NCBI GenBank assembly: GCA_030837345.1
Contig: JAUPKQ010000042.1
Location: forward strand, 1-38,678
Source of the DNA: Actinomycetota bacterium
GTDB lineage: Bacteria; Actinomycetota; Actinomycetes; Actinomycetales; Kineosporiaceae
Direction of reading: 5' to 3'
Length of the DNA stretch: 38,678 nt
The position numbers were made by a program, and so were the translations under genes. Positions 1 through 6,769 of the stretch are shown here, one piece after another. The notes under the pieces are model-generated. The model worked only from the letters and a program-made list of their open reading frames with translations. It did no database searches and was not told where the DNA came from. Every line of letters starts with the position of its first letter. The stretch's first letter is position 1.

Positions 1-146
1 AGGGCTTCCTGCTTCAGTTCCGCGGCGCCCTTGAACTGGCTGTAGAACGCCGTGTAGATCGTGGTGAACGCTCCGAGCCCGATCGCCCATCCGGCGATGG
101 CGCGCCGCTCATCGCGCCACGTCTTGCGCACCAGTGCCGGCAGCAT
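1..146 (-). CDS. ABC-2 type transporter permease, N-terminal fragment
   Basis: Partial gene cut by the left edge of the window; only the first 48 residues are visible. They read MLPALVRKTWRDERRAIAGW and continue into a hydrophobic stretch (AIGLGAFTTIYTAFY), the usual start of an ABC-2 permease: a short basic cytoplasmic segment followed by the first membrane helix. The ATG at 146-144 lies inside the upstream ATPase gene, giving a 38-base overlap in a different frame. That implies translational coupling and one transporter complex in the cytoplasmic membrane. The substrate is unknown; a TetR regulator in the same run suggests a drug or lipid-like efflux substrate (inference). Confidence 0.75.
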   Translation of the reverse strand, partial: MLPALVRKTWRDERRAIAGWAIGLGAFTTIYTAFYSQFKGAAELKQEA

Positions 147-1050
147 CTCCGTCTCCCTCCAGGTGGTAGTAGTACGACAAGAAGGTTTCCTCCAGGTCCG
201 GCTCCGCGGACAGCAGGTCGACGACCTCATACCGTGCCGCGGCCTTGACCAGCGGGTCCAGGCTCCCGTCGACCGTGCACCGCAGGCTCGGTCCGGAGAC
301 GGCGACGTCGCTCACCCCGGGCAGCCCGGCGAATTCGGCCGCCTCGACCGGCGCGCCGAAGTGGATCTCGACGGTGCGGACGGCGCGATGCCCGAGGGAC
401 TCGACCTTCTCGACCGCGACGAGCCGGGCGTCACGGATGATCGCCACCCGGTCGGCGACCTGCTGCACCTCGGCGAGCACATGGGAGGACATGAAGACCG
501 TCTGGCCGCCGTCGCGTGCCTCCCGGACCATACCGAGGAACTCCTGCTGCATCAGCGGGTCCAGTCCGCTGGTGGGCTCGTCGAGGATCAGCAGTGCCGG
601 ACGGTGCATGAACGCCTGCACCAGACCGACCTTCTGCTTGTTGCCCTTCGACATCGTGCGGACCGGTTGGGACAGGTCGAGATCCAGCCGTCCGGCGAGT
701 GCCGTGATCTCCGCGGACGGCACGCCGCCACGGGCTTCGGCGAAGAACCGCAGGAGCTGGTCGGCCCGTTCCCTCCCCGGCAGGATGAGTTCTCCCGGAA
801 GGTAACCGACCTGACGGTGCAGGGCGGCCTTGTCCCGGCACGGATCCAGGCCGAGCACCTCGACCCGGCCCCGCGTCGGCCGCAGGAAGTCGAGCATCAA
901 CCGGATCGTCGTCGTCTTCCCGGCGCCGTTGGGGCCGAGGAAACCCATCACCTCACCGACCCGCACCGTGAGGTCCAGCCCGTCGATACCTCGCCGGGTC
1001 CCGTAGTACTTCGTGAGGTCTCCGGCCTGGACCGCGACGTCACCACTCAT
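109..1050 (-). CDS. ABC transporter ATP-binding protein
   Basis: A 313-residue nucleotide-binding subunit of an ABC-2 exporter. Visible motifs are Walker A GPNGAGKTTT near residue 40, a degenerate signature (MSKGNKQKVGL), Walker B LLILDEPTSGLD and the H-loop (SSHVLAE). The C-terminal tail beyond about residue 220 is of the drug-exporter (CcmA/DrrA-like) type. It would hydrolyse ATP to drive the permease encoded immediately downstream, which it overlaps by 38 bases. The start is supported by GGAGG five bases before the ATG. A TetR gene ends 142 bases upstream on the same strand, and two palindromes lie in that gap, so the ATPase may have its own regulated promoter. Confidence 0.9.
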   Translation of the reverse strand: MSGDVAVQAGDLTKYYGTRRGIDGLDLTVRVGEVMGFLGPNGAGKTTTIRLMLDFLRPTRGRVEVLGLDPCRDKAALHRQVGYLPGELILPGRERADQLLRFFAEARGGVPSAEITALAGRLDLDLSQPVRTMSKGNKQKVGLVQAFMHRPALLILDEPTSGLDPLMQQEFLGMVREARDGGQTVFMSSHVLAEVQQVADRVAIIRDARLVAVEKVESLGHRAVRTVEIHFGAPVEAAEFAGLPGVSDVAVSGPSLRCTVDGSLDPLVKAAARYEVVDLLSAEPDLEETFLSYYYHLEGDGDAAGTGAQDVAR

Positions 1051-1093
1051 CGTCGCCTCCGTCGTCGCTGTTCACGCCCCTCATCGTGGCGCC

Positions 1094-1161
1094 GGAACGA
1101 CGGTCGTTCCAGGGTCTTCTCCGGTGCGGATGGCCGCCTGCTCCTTGCCGGGGCCCGGCAA
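1094..1161. promoter_or_regulatory. two odd-centred palindromes upstream of the ABC ATPase
   Basis: The TetR-ATPase gap holds two perfect palindromes: GGAACGACGGTCGTTCC at 1094-1110 (8-base arms, one central base) and TTGCCGGGGCCCGGCAA at 1145-1161 (same geometry). The first, 44 bases before the ATPase start, has the size and symmetry of an operator. The second, 32 bases after the TetR stop, could be a weak terminator. Function is inferred from position and symmetry only. Confidence 0.4.
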
Positions 1162-1192
1162 CCTCACGCGTAGGCGGCCCCGGTGCGGCGGG

Positions 1193-1873
1193 TCACGCCT
1201 CGGAGCCGCTGAGCTCCTGGCTCCCGTGCCGGTCGGTCTGGCTCGCGTGCCGTTCGGCCTGGCTCAGGCTGAACCGCAGACCGTCCCCCACGATGTGGAC
1301 GGTCCGGCAGACCTCGTCACGGACCTCGTCGATCGTGCGTCCCTGCTGGACGGCGGTCATCGCGGAGACCGTCGCCGCCCGGACCACGGCGCCGACCAGT
1401 GCCGGCACGGTGATCTGGTCGGATGCCTCCGGGTAGGCCTCCTGGAGAGCCTCGGCGATCCGCGCCTCGACGACCGACAGGCGGTAGAGAGCCCGCGCCT
1501 GCAAGGCCGGCACCTCGTGGATCAGGCGGATCTCGATGCGCCCGAGGTCGCCGTCGGGATCGCCGTCCCACGGGTGCCCGGCCATCTCCTCGGCGGCCAG
1601 GGTCAGGACGTCGATCATCGGCTCGTGGGGGGCCCTGGCCTCGATACCGCGAAGGATGGCCTCCGCCCGGCGGTGCATCCCGGCGAAGAGAAGGTCCTCC
1701 TTCGAGGGGAAGTAGCTGAAGAAGGTCCGCCGGGAGATCTCGGCCGCCTCCGCGATCTGGTCGATCGTCGTCTCGTCGTATCCCTGCTGCGCGAACAGGC
1801 GCAGTGCGGCCTCCACAAGGGAACGCCGCGTGCGTTCCTTCTTGCGTTCGCGGAGCCCTGGCTGTTCGGTCAC
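1193..1873 (-). CDS. TetR-family transcriptional regulator
   Basis: A 226-residue TetR/AcrR-type repressor. The N-terminal helix-turn-helix is clear: a basic lead (RERKKERTRRSLVEAALRLF), then QIAEAAEISRRTFFSYFPSKEDLLF, the usual TetR recognition helix. The C-terminal two thirds are helical, typical of a ligand-binding and dimerisation domain; the ligand is unknown. The start is GTG at 1873. It is divergent from the adenylate-forming ligase at 1972 and lies upstream of the ABC transporter genes on its own strand, so it may control both. A paired palindromic element in the 98-base divergent gap is the obvious candidate operator. Confidence 0.9.
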   Translation of the reverse strand: MTEQPGLRERKKERTRRSLVEAALRLFAQQGYDETTIDQIAEAAEISRRTFFSYFPSKEDLLFAGMHRRAEAILRGIEARAPHEPMIDVLTLAAEEMAGHPWDGDPDGDLGRIEIRLIHEVPALQARALYRLSVVEARIAEALQEAYPEASDQITVPALVGAVVRAATVSAMTAVQQGRTIDEVRDEVCRTVHIVGDGLRFSLSQAERHASQTDRHGSQELSGSEA

Positions 1874-1903
1874 GAAACGAGTCTAGTGCACCGGGTGTTT
1901 CAC

Positions 1904-1933
1904 TGCACTCAGTGGTATTCTGCACTGAGTGCA
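1904..1933. promoter_or_regulatory. candidate TetR operator, doubled TGCACT palindrome
   Basis: The divergent TetR/ligase gap contains TGCACTGAGTGCA at 1921-1933, a perfect 6+1+6 palindrome. It is preceded by a near copy, TGCACTCAGTGG, at 1904-1915, with starts 17 bases apart. Such paired sites commonly bind two TetR dimers. Position between the divergent starts supports repression of both directions; this is inference. Confidence 0.55.
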
Positions 1934-1971
1934 GCTCGGTGTGCGAGCTCTCGTCGAGGGGACCTAGAACC

Positions 1972-3360
1972 ATGAACAGCACCGTCTTCCGGCTGTGGCG
2001 CGACCTCCGATCGGCCCGGCGACTGGGGCCCGGCGAGATGGAACGCCGTCAGCGGCGGCGTCTCGCCGCCCTCGTAGCCTTCGCCCGAGCGCGCTCTCCC
2101 TACTACCGCGAGTTGTACCGGGATCTGCCCGGCACCGTCACGGATCCGGCGCTGCTGCCCGTCACCTCGAAGCAGGAGCTGATGCCTCGCTTCGACGACT
2201 GGGTGACCGATCCGGAGGTGACGTTGGAGCGTGCTCGCGCGTTCGTCGCCCGTCCCGGGCTGGTCGGGTCGCGGTTCCTCGGCCGGTATCTCGTCGGCAC
2301 CACCTCCGGCACGACCGGGTCGCCGGGGATCTTCCTGGCCGACGACGACTGTCTGGCCGTCAGCTTCGCGATCGCCCTCCAGATGCGGATGACCTGGTTC
2401 GGGCCGCGAGAGATCGCCGGGATCGTCGCCCGGCGCGGGCGCCTCGCCGCGGTCGTCGCGACGGGTGGGCACTTCATGGCCGCCGCCGGATCGACGCGGC
2501 TCGGAGCCGTCAGCCGCGCGACGAGACTCTTCTCCGTCCACGCCCCGACCGCCCAGCTCGTCGCGGAGCTGAACCGGTTCCGCCCGGCGGTCCTCATCGG
2601 GTACACCAGCGCGCTGTCGCTGCTCGCCGACGAGCAGGCGGCGGGCCGCCTCCACATCGATCCGGTGCTCGTCGAACCGGCGGGCGAGACCCTGACCCCC
2701 ACCGAGCGGGAGCGGATCGCCACGACATTCGGCACGATGGTGCGCGCACCCTACGGATCGACGGAGTGCACCCATCTGACGGACGGCTGCTCGGCCGGGT
2801 GGTTCCACGTCAACACCGACTGGGTGATCGTCGAACCCGTAGACGCCGACCACCGGCCGGTGCCGCCCGGTGAACCATCCGCCGGAGTCTTGATCAGCAA
2901 CCTCGCCAACCGGGTACAGCCGATCCTGCGTTACGAGCTGGGTGACTCCGTCGTCCTGCGTCCGGATCCCTGCCCCTGCGGTGACCTGCGTCCCGCCCTG
3001 AGCGTGCAGGGGCGTTCCGCCGACGTCCTGCGTTTCCCCACGCCGGACGGCGAGCGGATCGTCGTCCCGCTGGCGCTGGCGACCGTTGTCGACCGCACCC
3101 CGGGCGTCGGGCGGTTCCAGCTGGTGCAGACGGCGCCGTCGACATTGCGGGTCCGGCTTCACCCGGCGGACGGCGCCGATCCCGCCGCGGTACGCGTGGC
3201 GGTTCATCGTGAGCTCGGCGGGCTGTTGGAGGGGTACGGCCTGCCGGGCATCACTCTGGAGGACGCCGAGGAGGCACCGGCCCAGGACTCGCGCGGAGGC
3301 AAGTTCCGCACGGTCATCCCCCTGGACGCAGCCCTCCCCCACCTGCGGCCCGCCCGCTGA
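1972..3360 (+). CDS. adenylate-forming ligase, PaaK / coenzyme F390 synthetase-like
   Basis: A 462-residue member of the AMP-forming acyl-CoA synthetase superfamily, closest in look to the phenylacetate-CoA ligase/F390 synthetase branch. Core motifs are the P-loop TTSGTTGSPGIF (about residue 110), YGSTECT in the middle of the protein, RYELGDSV and GRSADVLRF before the small C-terminal domain. The expected reaction is ATP-dependent adenylation of a carboxylic acid, with transfer to a thiol; the acid is not predictable. ATG at 1972 is chosen because GAGGGGA lies upstream and the doubled palindrome ends before it; an in-frame extension to 1804 would run through the TetR gene. It is probably controlled by the divergent TetR regulator. 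Confidence 0.8.
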   Translation: MNSTVFRLWRDLRSARRLGPGEMERRQRRRLAALVAFARARSPYYRELYRDLPGTVTDPALLPVTSKQELMPRFDDWVTDPEVTLERARAFVARPGLVGSRFLGRYLVGTTSGTTGSPGIFLADDDCLAVSFAIALQMRMTWFGPREIAGIVARRGRLAAVVATGGHFMAAAGSTRLGAVSRATRLFSVHAPTAQLVAELNRFRPAVLIGYTSALSLLADEQAAGRLHIDPVLVEPAGETLTPTERERIATTFGTMVRAPYGSTECTHLTDGCSAGWFHVNTDWVIVEPVDADHRPVPPGEPSAGVLISNLANRVQPILRYELGDSVVLRPDPCPCGDLRPALSVQGRSADVLRFPTPDGERIVVPLALATVVDRTPGVGRFQLVQTAPSTLRVRLHPADGADPAAVRVAVHRELGGLLEGYGLPGITLEDAEEAPAQDSRGGKFRTVIPLDAALPHLRPAR

Positions 3361-3366
3361 CGCGAC

Positions 3367-3414
3367 CCCGGCATCACCGCCCCCCCCGCGCCCGGCATCA
3401 CTGCCCCCCCCGCG
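3367..3414. repeat. two tandem 24-base repeats
   Basis: Just after the ligase stop a 24-base unit (CCCGGCATCAC, then a C-rich run and GCG) occurs at 3367-3390 and 3391-3414 with one mismatch, followed by a partial third copy. The eight-base C tracts make slippage a likely origin. No function is evident. Confidence 0.7.
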
Positions 3415-3430
3415 CCCGGCGTCGTGCGCA

Positions 3431-3464
3431 CGCCCCGCAGCCCACCGGGGACGAAACCGGGGCG
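3431..3464 (-). terminator. possible terminator hairpin of the S33 peptidase gene
   Basis: CGCCCCG (3431-3437) can pair with CGGGGCG (3458-3464), with further pairing possible inside. It lies immediately downstream of the minus-strand peptidase stop and between two convergent genes. There is no U-tract, as is usual in high-GC actinomycetes; the long loop lowers confidence. Confidence 0.35.
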
Positions 3465-3468
3465 GGGA

Positions 3469-5064
3469 TCAGCCCGCGCAGGTGAGGTTCGGTGCGGGAA
3501 GGGAGCCATCGAGCAGGTACGTGTTCACCGCGGACGTCACGCACTTCGAGCCGCTCGACACGTAGGCGGCGTGGTCGGCTCCGTTGAAAGTGATCATCCG
3601 GCTGGGCGTCACCATCGAGGCGACGTGCTGAGCCCACTGGTACGGCGTCGCGGCGTCGTTCCGGGAGGCGACGATGACGATGGGAGGTGCGCCCTTGACA
3701 GCGAGGGTGGTCTCGACGGGGGCGCCTTTGAGCTTCCCCAGAGCGCACTGGTCCGTGTCGCTCATCAGAGTCGCACCGAAGACCGGGGAAAGGCGGGCGA
3801 TCTCCAGGGCGTCGGCCTTCCGCTGGGCATCGGTACGGGGATCTGCCTTGTCGAGACAGCTGATCACCGCGAGGGCGGCCTGGCGCTGCTTGTACTCCCC
3901 CGACTCGTCGCGGCCGAGGTACCCGTCGGCGAGGGTGAGCATCTCGGTCCCGTCCCCGGCGAACGCCTTCGCCAGGGCTGTGTCCATGCCCGCCCACTGG
4001 GCTTCGGCGTAGAGGGAGGCCGCCATCCCCGTGACCAGGAGACTCTGGGTGAGTGGCCTCTTCGCGGCGGTCGGGATCGGATGCGTGTCCGTCGCGGCGA
4101 TGAGGGTGAGGAGTTTCTGCTTGCGCTGCGCCTCGGGCACCCCCTTCAGGGAGCATGTCTTCCGGCGGCCGCACGTGTTCAGATACACGCCCAATGTCCG
4201 TTCGAAACTCTGCGCCTGCTGCGTTGCCATGTTCTTGGCGGAGATCGTCGTGTCGTCGATGCTGTCCAGGACCATCCGGCCCACCGTCGACGGGAAGGTC
4301 TTCGCGTAGGTCAGGCCGAGGGCCGTACCGTAGGACGCCCCGTAGTACGTCAGTTTCTCGTCGCCGACAATGACGCGGAGCGCGTCGAGGTCCTTCACCG
4401 TGCTCACGGTGTCGACGTGATCGACCAAGGGGCCGGTGTTCTTACGGCACGCCTCGAAGAAGCGCTTCGAGGCGGTCAACGACGCGGCGTTCTCCGCGGC
4501 GTTGTCCGGGGTGACGTCCTCCGCGTAGAAAGCGTCCAGTTCCGAACTCGGCAGGCAGGTCACCGCCGAGGAACGCCCCACCCCCCGGGGATCCCATCCG
4601 ACGAGGTCGTACGACCGGATGATCTTCTTGTCGAACAGGTTGACCGCGTTGGCGGCGAATTCGACGCCGGATTCGCCGGGACCACCCGGGTTGAGGAAGA
4701 GCGCTCCCTTGCGTTTTCCCGTCGCCTTGTGGCGAAGGACGGCCAAGGAGATCTTCTCGCCGGAGGGCTTGGCCCAGTCGAGCGGCATCTGCGCCTCACC
4801 GCACTCCAGGGCCTTCAAGGGGCCGGATCCGCAGGGAGACCATGCGATCTTCTGCTGGTAGAACTCGCGTGCCGCCGGGGGTACCGCCTCGGGCAGAACC
4901 GCGGCGTTGTTCACCGTGGCGGAGATCGTCGACGAGGTCGACGGTAGCTCGGCGGTGTCGTTCACGCTGTCCCCGCCGCATCCTGACAGTCCGGCGACCG
5001 CCAGCAGGCCGATCGCCGTGACGGCGGTGCGACGGTGAGGTGTGGCGGCGGTGACAGTGTTCAT
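3469..5064 (-). CDS. secreted lipoprotein alpha/beta hydrolase, tripeptidyl aminopeptidase-like (S33)
   Basis: A 531-residue exported hydrolase resembling the Streptomyces tripeptidyl aminopeptidases (TAP/SlpD/SlpE). The signal peptide ends in the lipobox LSGC, with Cys29 as the lipidated residue, so it is probably anchored on the outer face of the membrane. The alpha/beta-hydrolase triad can be read as Ser244 in GASYG, Asp470 in SRNDAATP and His498 in GADHA. The oxyanion region NPGGPGESG (about 125) and WDPRGVGRS (about 157) are family hallmarks, and the C-terminal cap (TAP-C type) is present. Likely role: release of short N-terminal peptides from extracellular proteins. It is divergent from the two-component gene pair. 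Confidence 0.88.
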   Translation of the reverse strand: MNTVTAATPHRRTAVTAIGLLAVAGLSGCGGDSVNDTAELPSTSSTISATVNNAAVLPEAVPPAAREFYQQKIAWSPCGSGPLKALECGEAQMPLDWAKPSGEKISLAVLRHKATGKRKGALFLNPGGPGESGVEFAANAVNLFDKKIIRSYDLVGWDPRGVGRSSAVTCLPSSELDAFYAEDVTPDNAAENAASLTASKRFFEACRKNTGPLVDHVDTVSTVKDLDALRVIVGDEKLTYYGASYGTALGLTYAKTFPSTVGRMVLDSIDDTTISAKNMATQQAQSFERTLGVYLNTCGRRKTCSLKGVPEAQRKQKLLTLIAATDTHPIPTAAKRPLTQSLLVTGMAASLYAEAQWAGMDTALAKAFAGDGTEMLTLADGYLGRDESGEYKQRQAALAVISCLDKADPRTDAQRKADALEIARLSPVFGATLMSDTDQCALGKLKGAPVETTLAVKGAPPIVIVASRNDAATPYQWAQHVASMVTPSRMITFNGADHAAYVSSGSKCVTSAVNTYLLDGSLPAPNLTCAG

Positions 5065-5218
5065 ATGCGAGTCCCATGTCCTTCGTGGAGGTCCGAGGTC
5101 GTGGTGCCCACGCTGGTGAAGCCACCCGGATCGTCACATCGGCCGACGGCCGCACCGGAAGCGACTTTGGTCGACATCTGAGTAGTCACCTGGCGTCCGC
5201 CGATCCGGAGAAGATGCC

Positions 5219-5224
5219 TAAGCT
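5219..5224 (+). promoter_or_regulatory. -10 hexamer of a leaderless promoter for the kinase gene
   Basis: TAAGCT fits TANNNT and lies seven bases before GTG at 5232, so transcription would begin at or next to the start codon. This leaderless arrangement is common in actinomycetes and supports GTG 5232 as the start. No convincing -35 box was seen. Confidence 0.5.
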
Positions 5225-5231
5225 GTGGGCC

Positions 5232-6092
5232 GTGAGCCATGATCACAGTCGGTCCACGGTGGATCCGCCGTTCCTGCCATCGGAGAAGAGCGAACGCCAC
5301 CTCACCGGTGGAACCATGGATCCGCCCCGGAGGCGCAGCCGGCGCGACTGGATCGTCGACGTCATCTGTTTCGTGGTGGTCCTGGGGATCTGGTTCGCCG
5401 CCGCGGGCGACGAACTGAGCAGTACCGGCGATCTCGGGAAGCTGGCGATCGAGCTCGTCTTCGGGGTCCCCGCCTGCCTGCTGCTCTGGTGGCGACGACG
5501 ATGGCCGATCCCCGTCGCCCTGGCGAGCGTCGTGCTCAGCCAGCCCACATGCGCCCCCGTCGAGCTGGTGATGGTCTTCACCGTCGCGGTGCACTGCCGT
5601 ACCCGGGTCGCCCTGGCCGCCATCACGTTTATCGTGGCGGTGGGGTCGGTGGGATTCCTCGTCGAGGGACTGAGTGATCCCTGGTGGCTCGATTTCCTCG
5701 GCCTCTTGGGAACCGTCGTGGTGATGCTCGGATGGGGTTTGTTCGTCCGTGCCCGCCGCCAGCTCGTGGCGTCGTTCCGCGATCGGGCGGCGCGCGCCCA
5801 GCGCGAGCAGCGGTGGCGCGTCCAGCAGGCCCGTCACCTGGAACGCACCCGGATCGCCCGCGAGATGCACGACGTCCTCGCCCACCGGTTGTCCCTGCTG
5901 TCGATGCATGCGGGGGCCCTGGAGTTCCGGCCCGGCGCTCCCCCCGAGCAGATCGCGGCCGCGGCGGGAGTCATCCGCACGGGTGCCCACCAGGCGCTGG
6001 AGGAGCTTCGCGAGGTGATCGGGGTCCTGCGTCAGAACGACCTGGTCGACGATGCCGCCGACGAAACCGTCACCGTGGAGGTGGCGCGGTGA
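5232..6092 (+). CDS. NarL-type sensor histidine kinase lacking its ATPase domain
   Basis: About 286 residues from GTG 5232 (ATG 5214, with GGAG nearby, is an alternative start). The protein has several membrane helices in its first 160 residues, a basic coiled linker and a HisKA_3 dimerisation domain with the phospho-acceptor His213 in REMHDVLAHRLSL. It then stops at GVLRQNDL plus about 15 residues. The HATPase_c domain (N, G1 and G2 boxes) that should follow is absent, so it cannot bind ATP on its own. The stop overlaps the response regulator start (GTGA). Either an in-frame deletion removed the catalytic domain or the protein works with a kinase in trans. It may be non-functional. Confidence 0.8.
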   Translation: MSHDHSRSTVDPPFLPSEKSERHLTGGTMDPPRRRSRRDWIVDVICFVVVLGIWFAAAGDELSSTGDLGKLAIELVFGVPACLLLWWRRRWPIPVALASVVLSQPTCAPVELVMVFTVAVHCRTRVALAAITFIVAVGSVGFLVEGLSDPWWLDFLGLLGTVVVMLGWGLFVRARRQLVASFRDRAARAQREQRWRVQQARHLERTRIAREMHDVLAHRLSLLSMHAGALEFRPGAPPEQIAAAAGVIRTGAHQALEELREVIGVLRQNDLVDDAADETVTVEVAR

Positions 6093-6769
6093 GCGACGGG
6101 GAGCGGACGGCGCCCGTCCGCCTCGCGATCGTGGACGACGACCCCCTGGTCCGCAGGGTGCTGAGCTTCATGCTCGGCGGCTGCGAGGACATCGAGATCG
6201 TCGCCGAGGCCTCCGACGGCGACGAGGTGGCGGCAATGGTCGACGCCCACGCCCCGGACGTCGTCCTGATGGATCTGCGCATGTCGCGGATGGACGGTCT
6301 CACCGCCACCGAGCTGCTGATGAAGCGGCCCGGCCCTCCGCAGGTGATCGTCCTCACCACCTTCGACACCGACGAGTATGTCCTGCGTGCCCTGCAGGCC
6401 GGTGCCGCCGGATTCTTGCTCAAGGACACCCCACCTCCGCAGATGCTGGAGGCGGTACGCCGGGTGGCCGCGGGTGAGGCGACGTTGTCCCCGGCGGTGC
6501 TCCGGCGGCTGATCACGAGGGTGACCATGACCGGTTCGGGGGCGAACCGGCGCCAGAAAGAGGCGCGACAGCGCCTGCAACAGCTGACGGCCCGTGAGCT
6601 GGAGGTCGCCCGCGCCGTCGGACGCGGGCTAACCAACGCCGAGCTGGCCGGTGAGCTGTTCATGAGCGTCGCGACGGTCAAGGCGCACGTGTCACGGCTG
6701 CTGGCCAAGCTGGATCTGGAGAACAGGGTCCAGGTCGCGTTGCTCGTTCACGACGCCGATCTCGACTGA
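6089..6769 (+). CDS. NarL/LuxR-family response regulator
   Basis: A 226-residue response regulator starting at GTG 6089, overlapping the kinase stop by four bases. The receiver domain (residues 10-125) has the acidic pocket DDD at 16-18, the phosphorylated Asp62 in LMDLRMSRMDG, the switch Thr in VLTTFD and Lys in LLKD. A linker leads to a LuxR-type helix-turn-helix (LTARELEVARAVGRGLTNAE, then VATVKAHVSRLL) at about 155-220. It should bind DNA as a dimer when phosphorylated. All receiver residues are intact although the partner kinase lacks its ATPase domain, so it may be phosphorylated by another kinase. Its 3' end overlaps the convergent STAND-WD40 gene by 22 bases. Confidence 0.92.
   Translation: MSDGERTAPVRLAIVDDDPLVRRVLSFMLGGCEDIEIVAEASDGDEVAAMVDAHAPDVVLMDLRMSRMDGLTATELLMKRPGPPQVIVLTTFDTDEYVLRALQAGAAGFLLKDTPPPQMLEAVRRVAAGEATLSPAVLRRLITRVTMTGSGANRRQKEARQRLQQLTARELEVARAVGRGLTNAELAGELFMSVATVKAHVSRLLAKLDLENRVQVALLVHDADLD

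Noticed and set aside
1804-1971. Upstream extension of the PaaK-like ligase
   Set aside because: It runs through the TetR start and operator and has no family similarity; ATG 1972 has an RBS.
3367-3414. Possible CRISPR-like or mobile repeat
   Set aside because: Only two direct copies with no spacer and C-tracts; replication slippage is sufficient.
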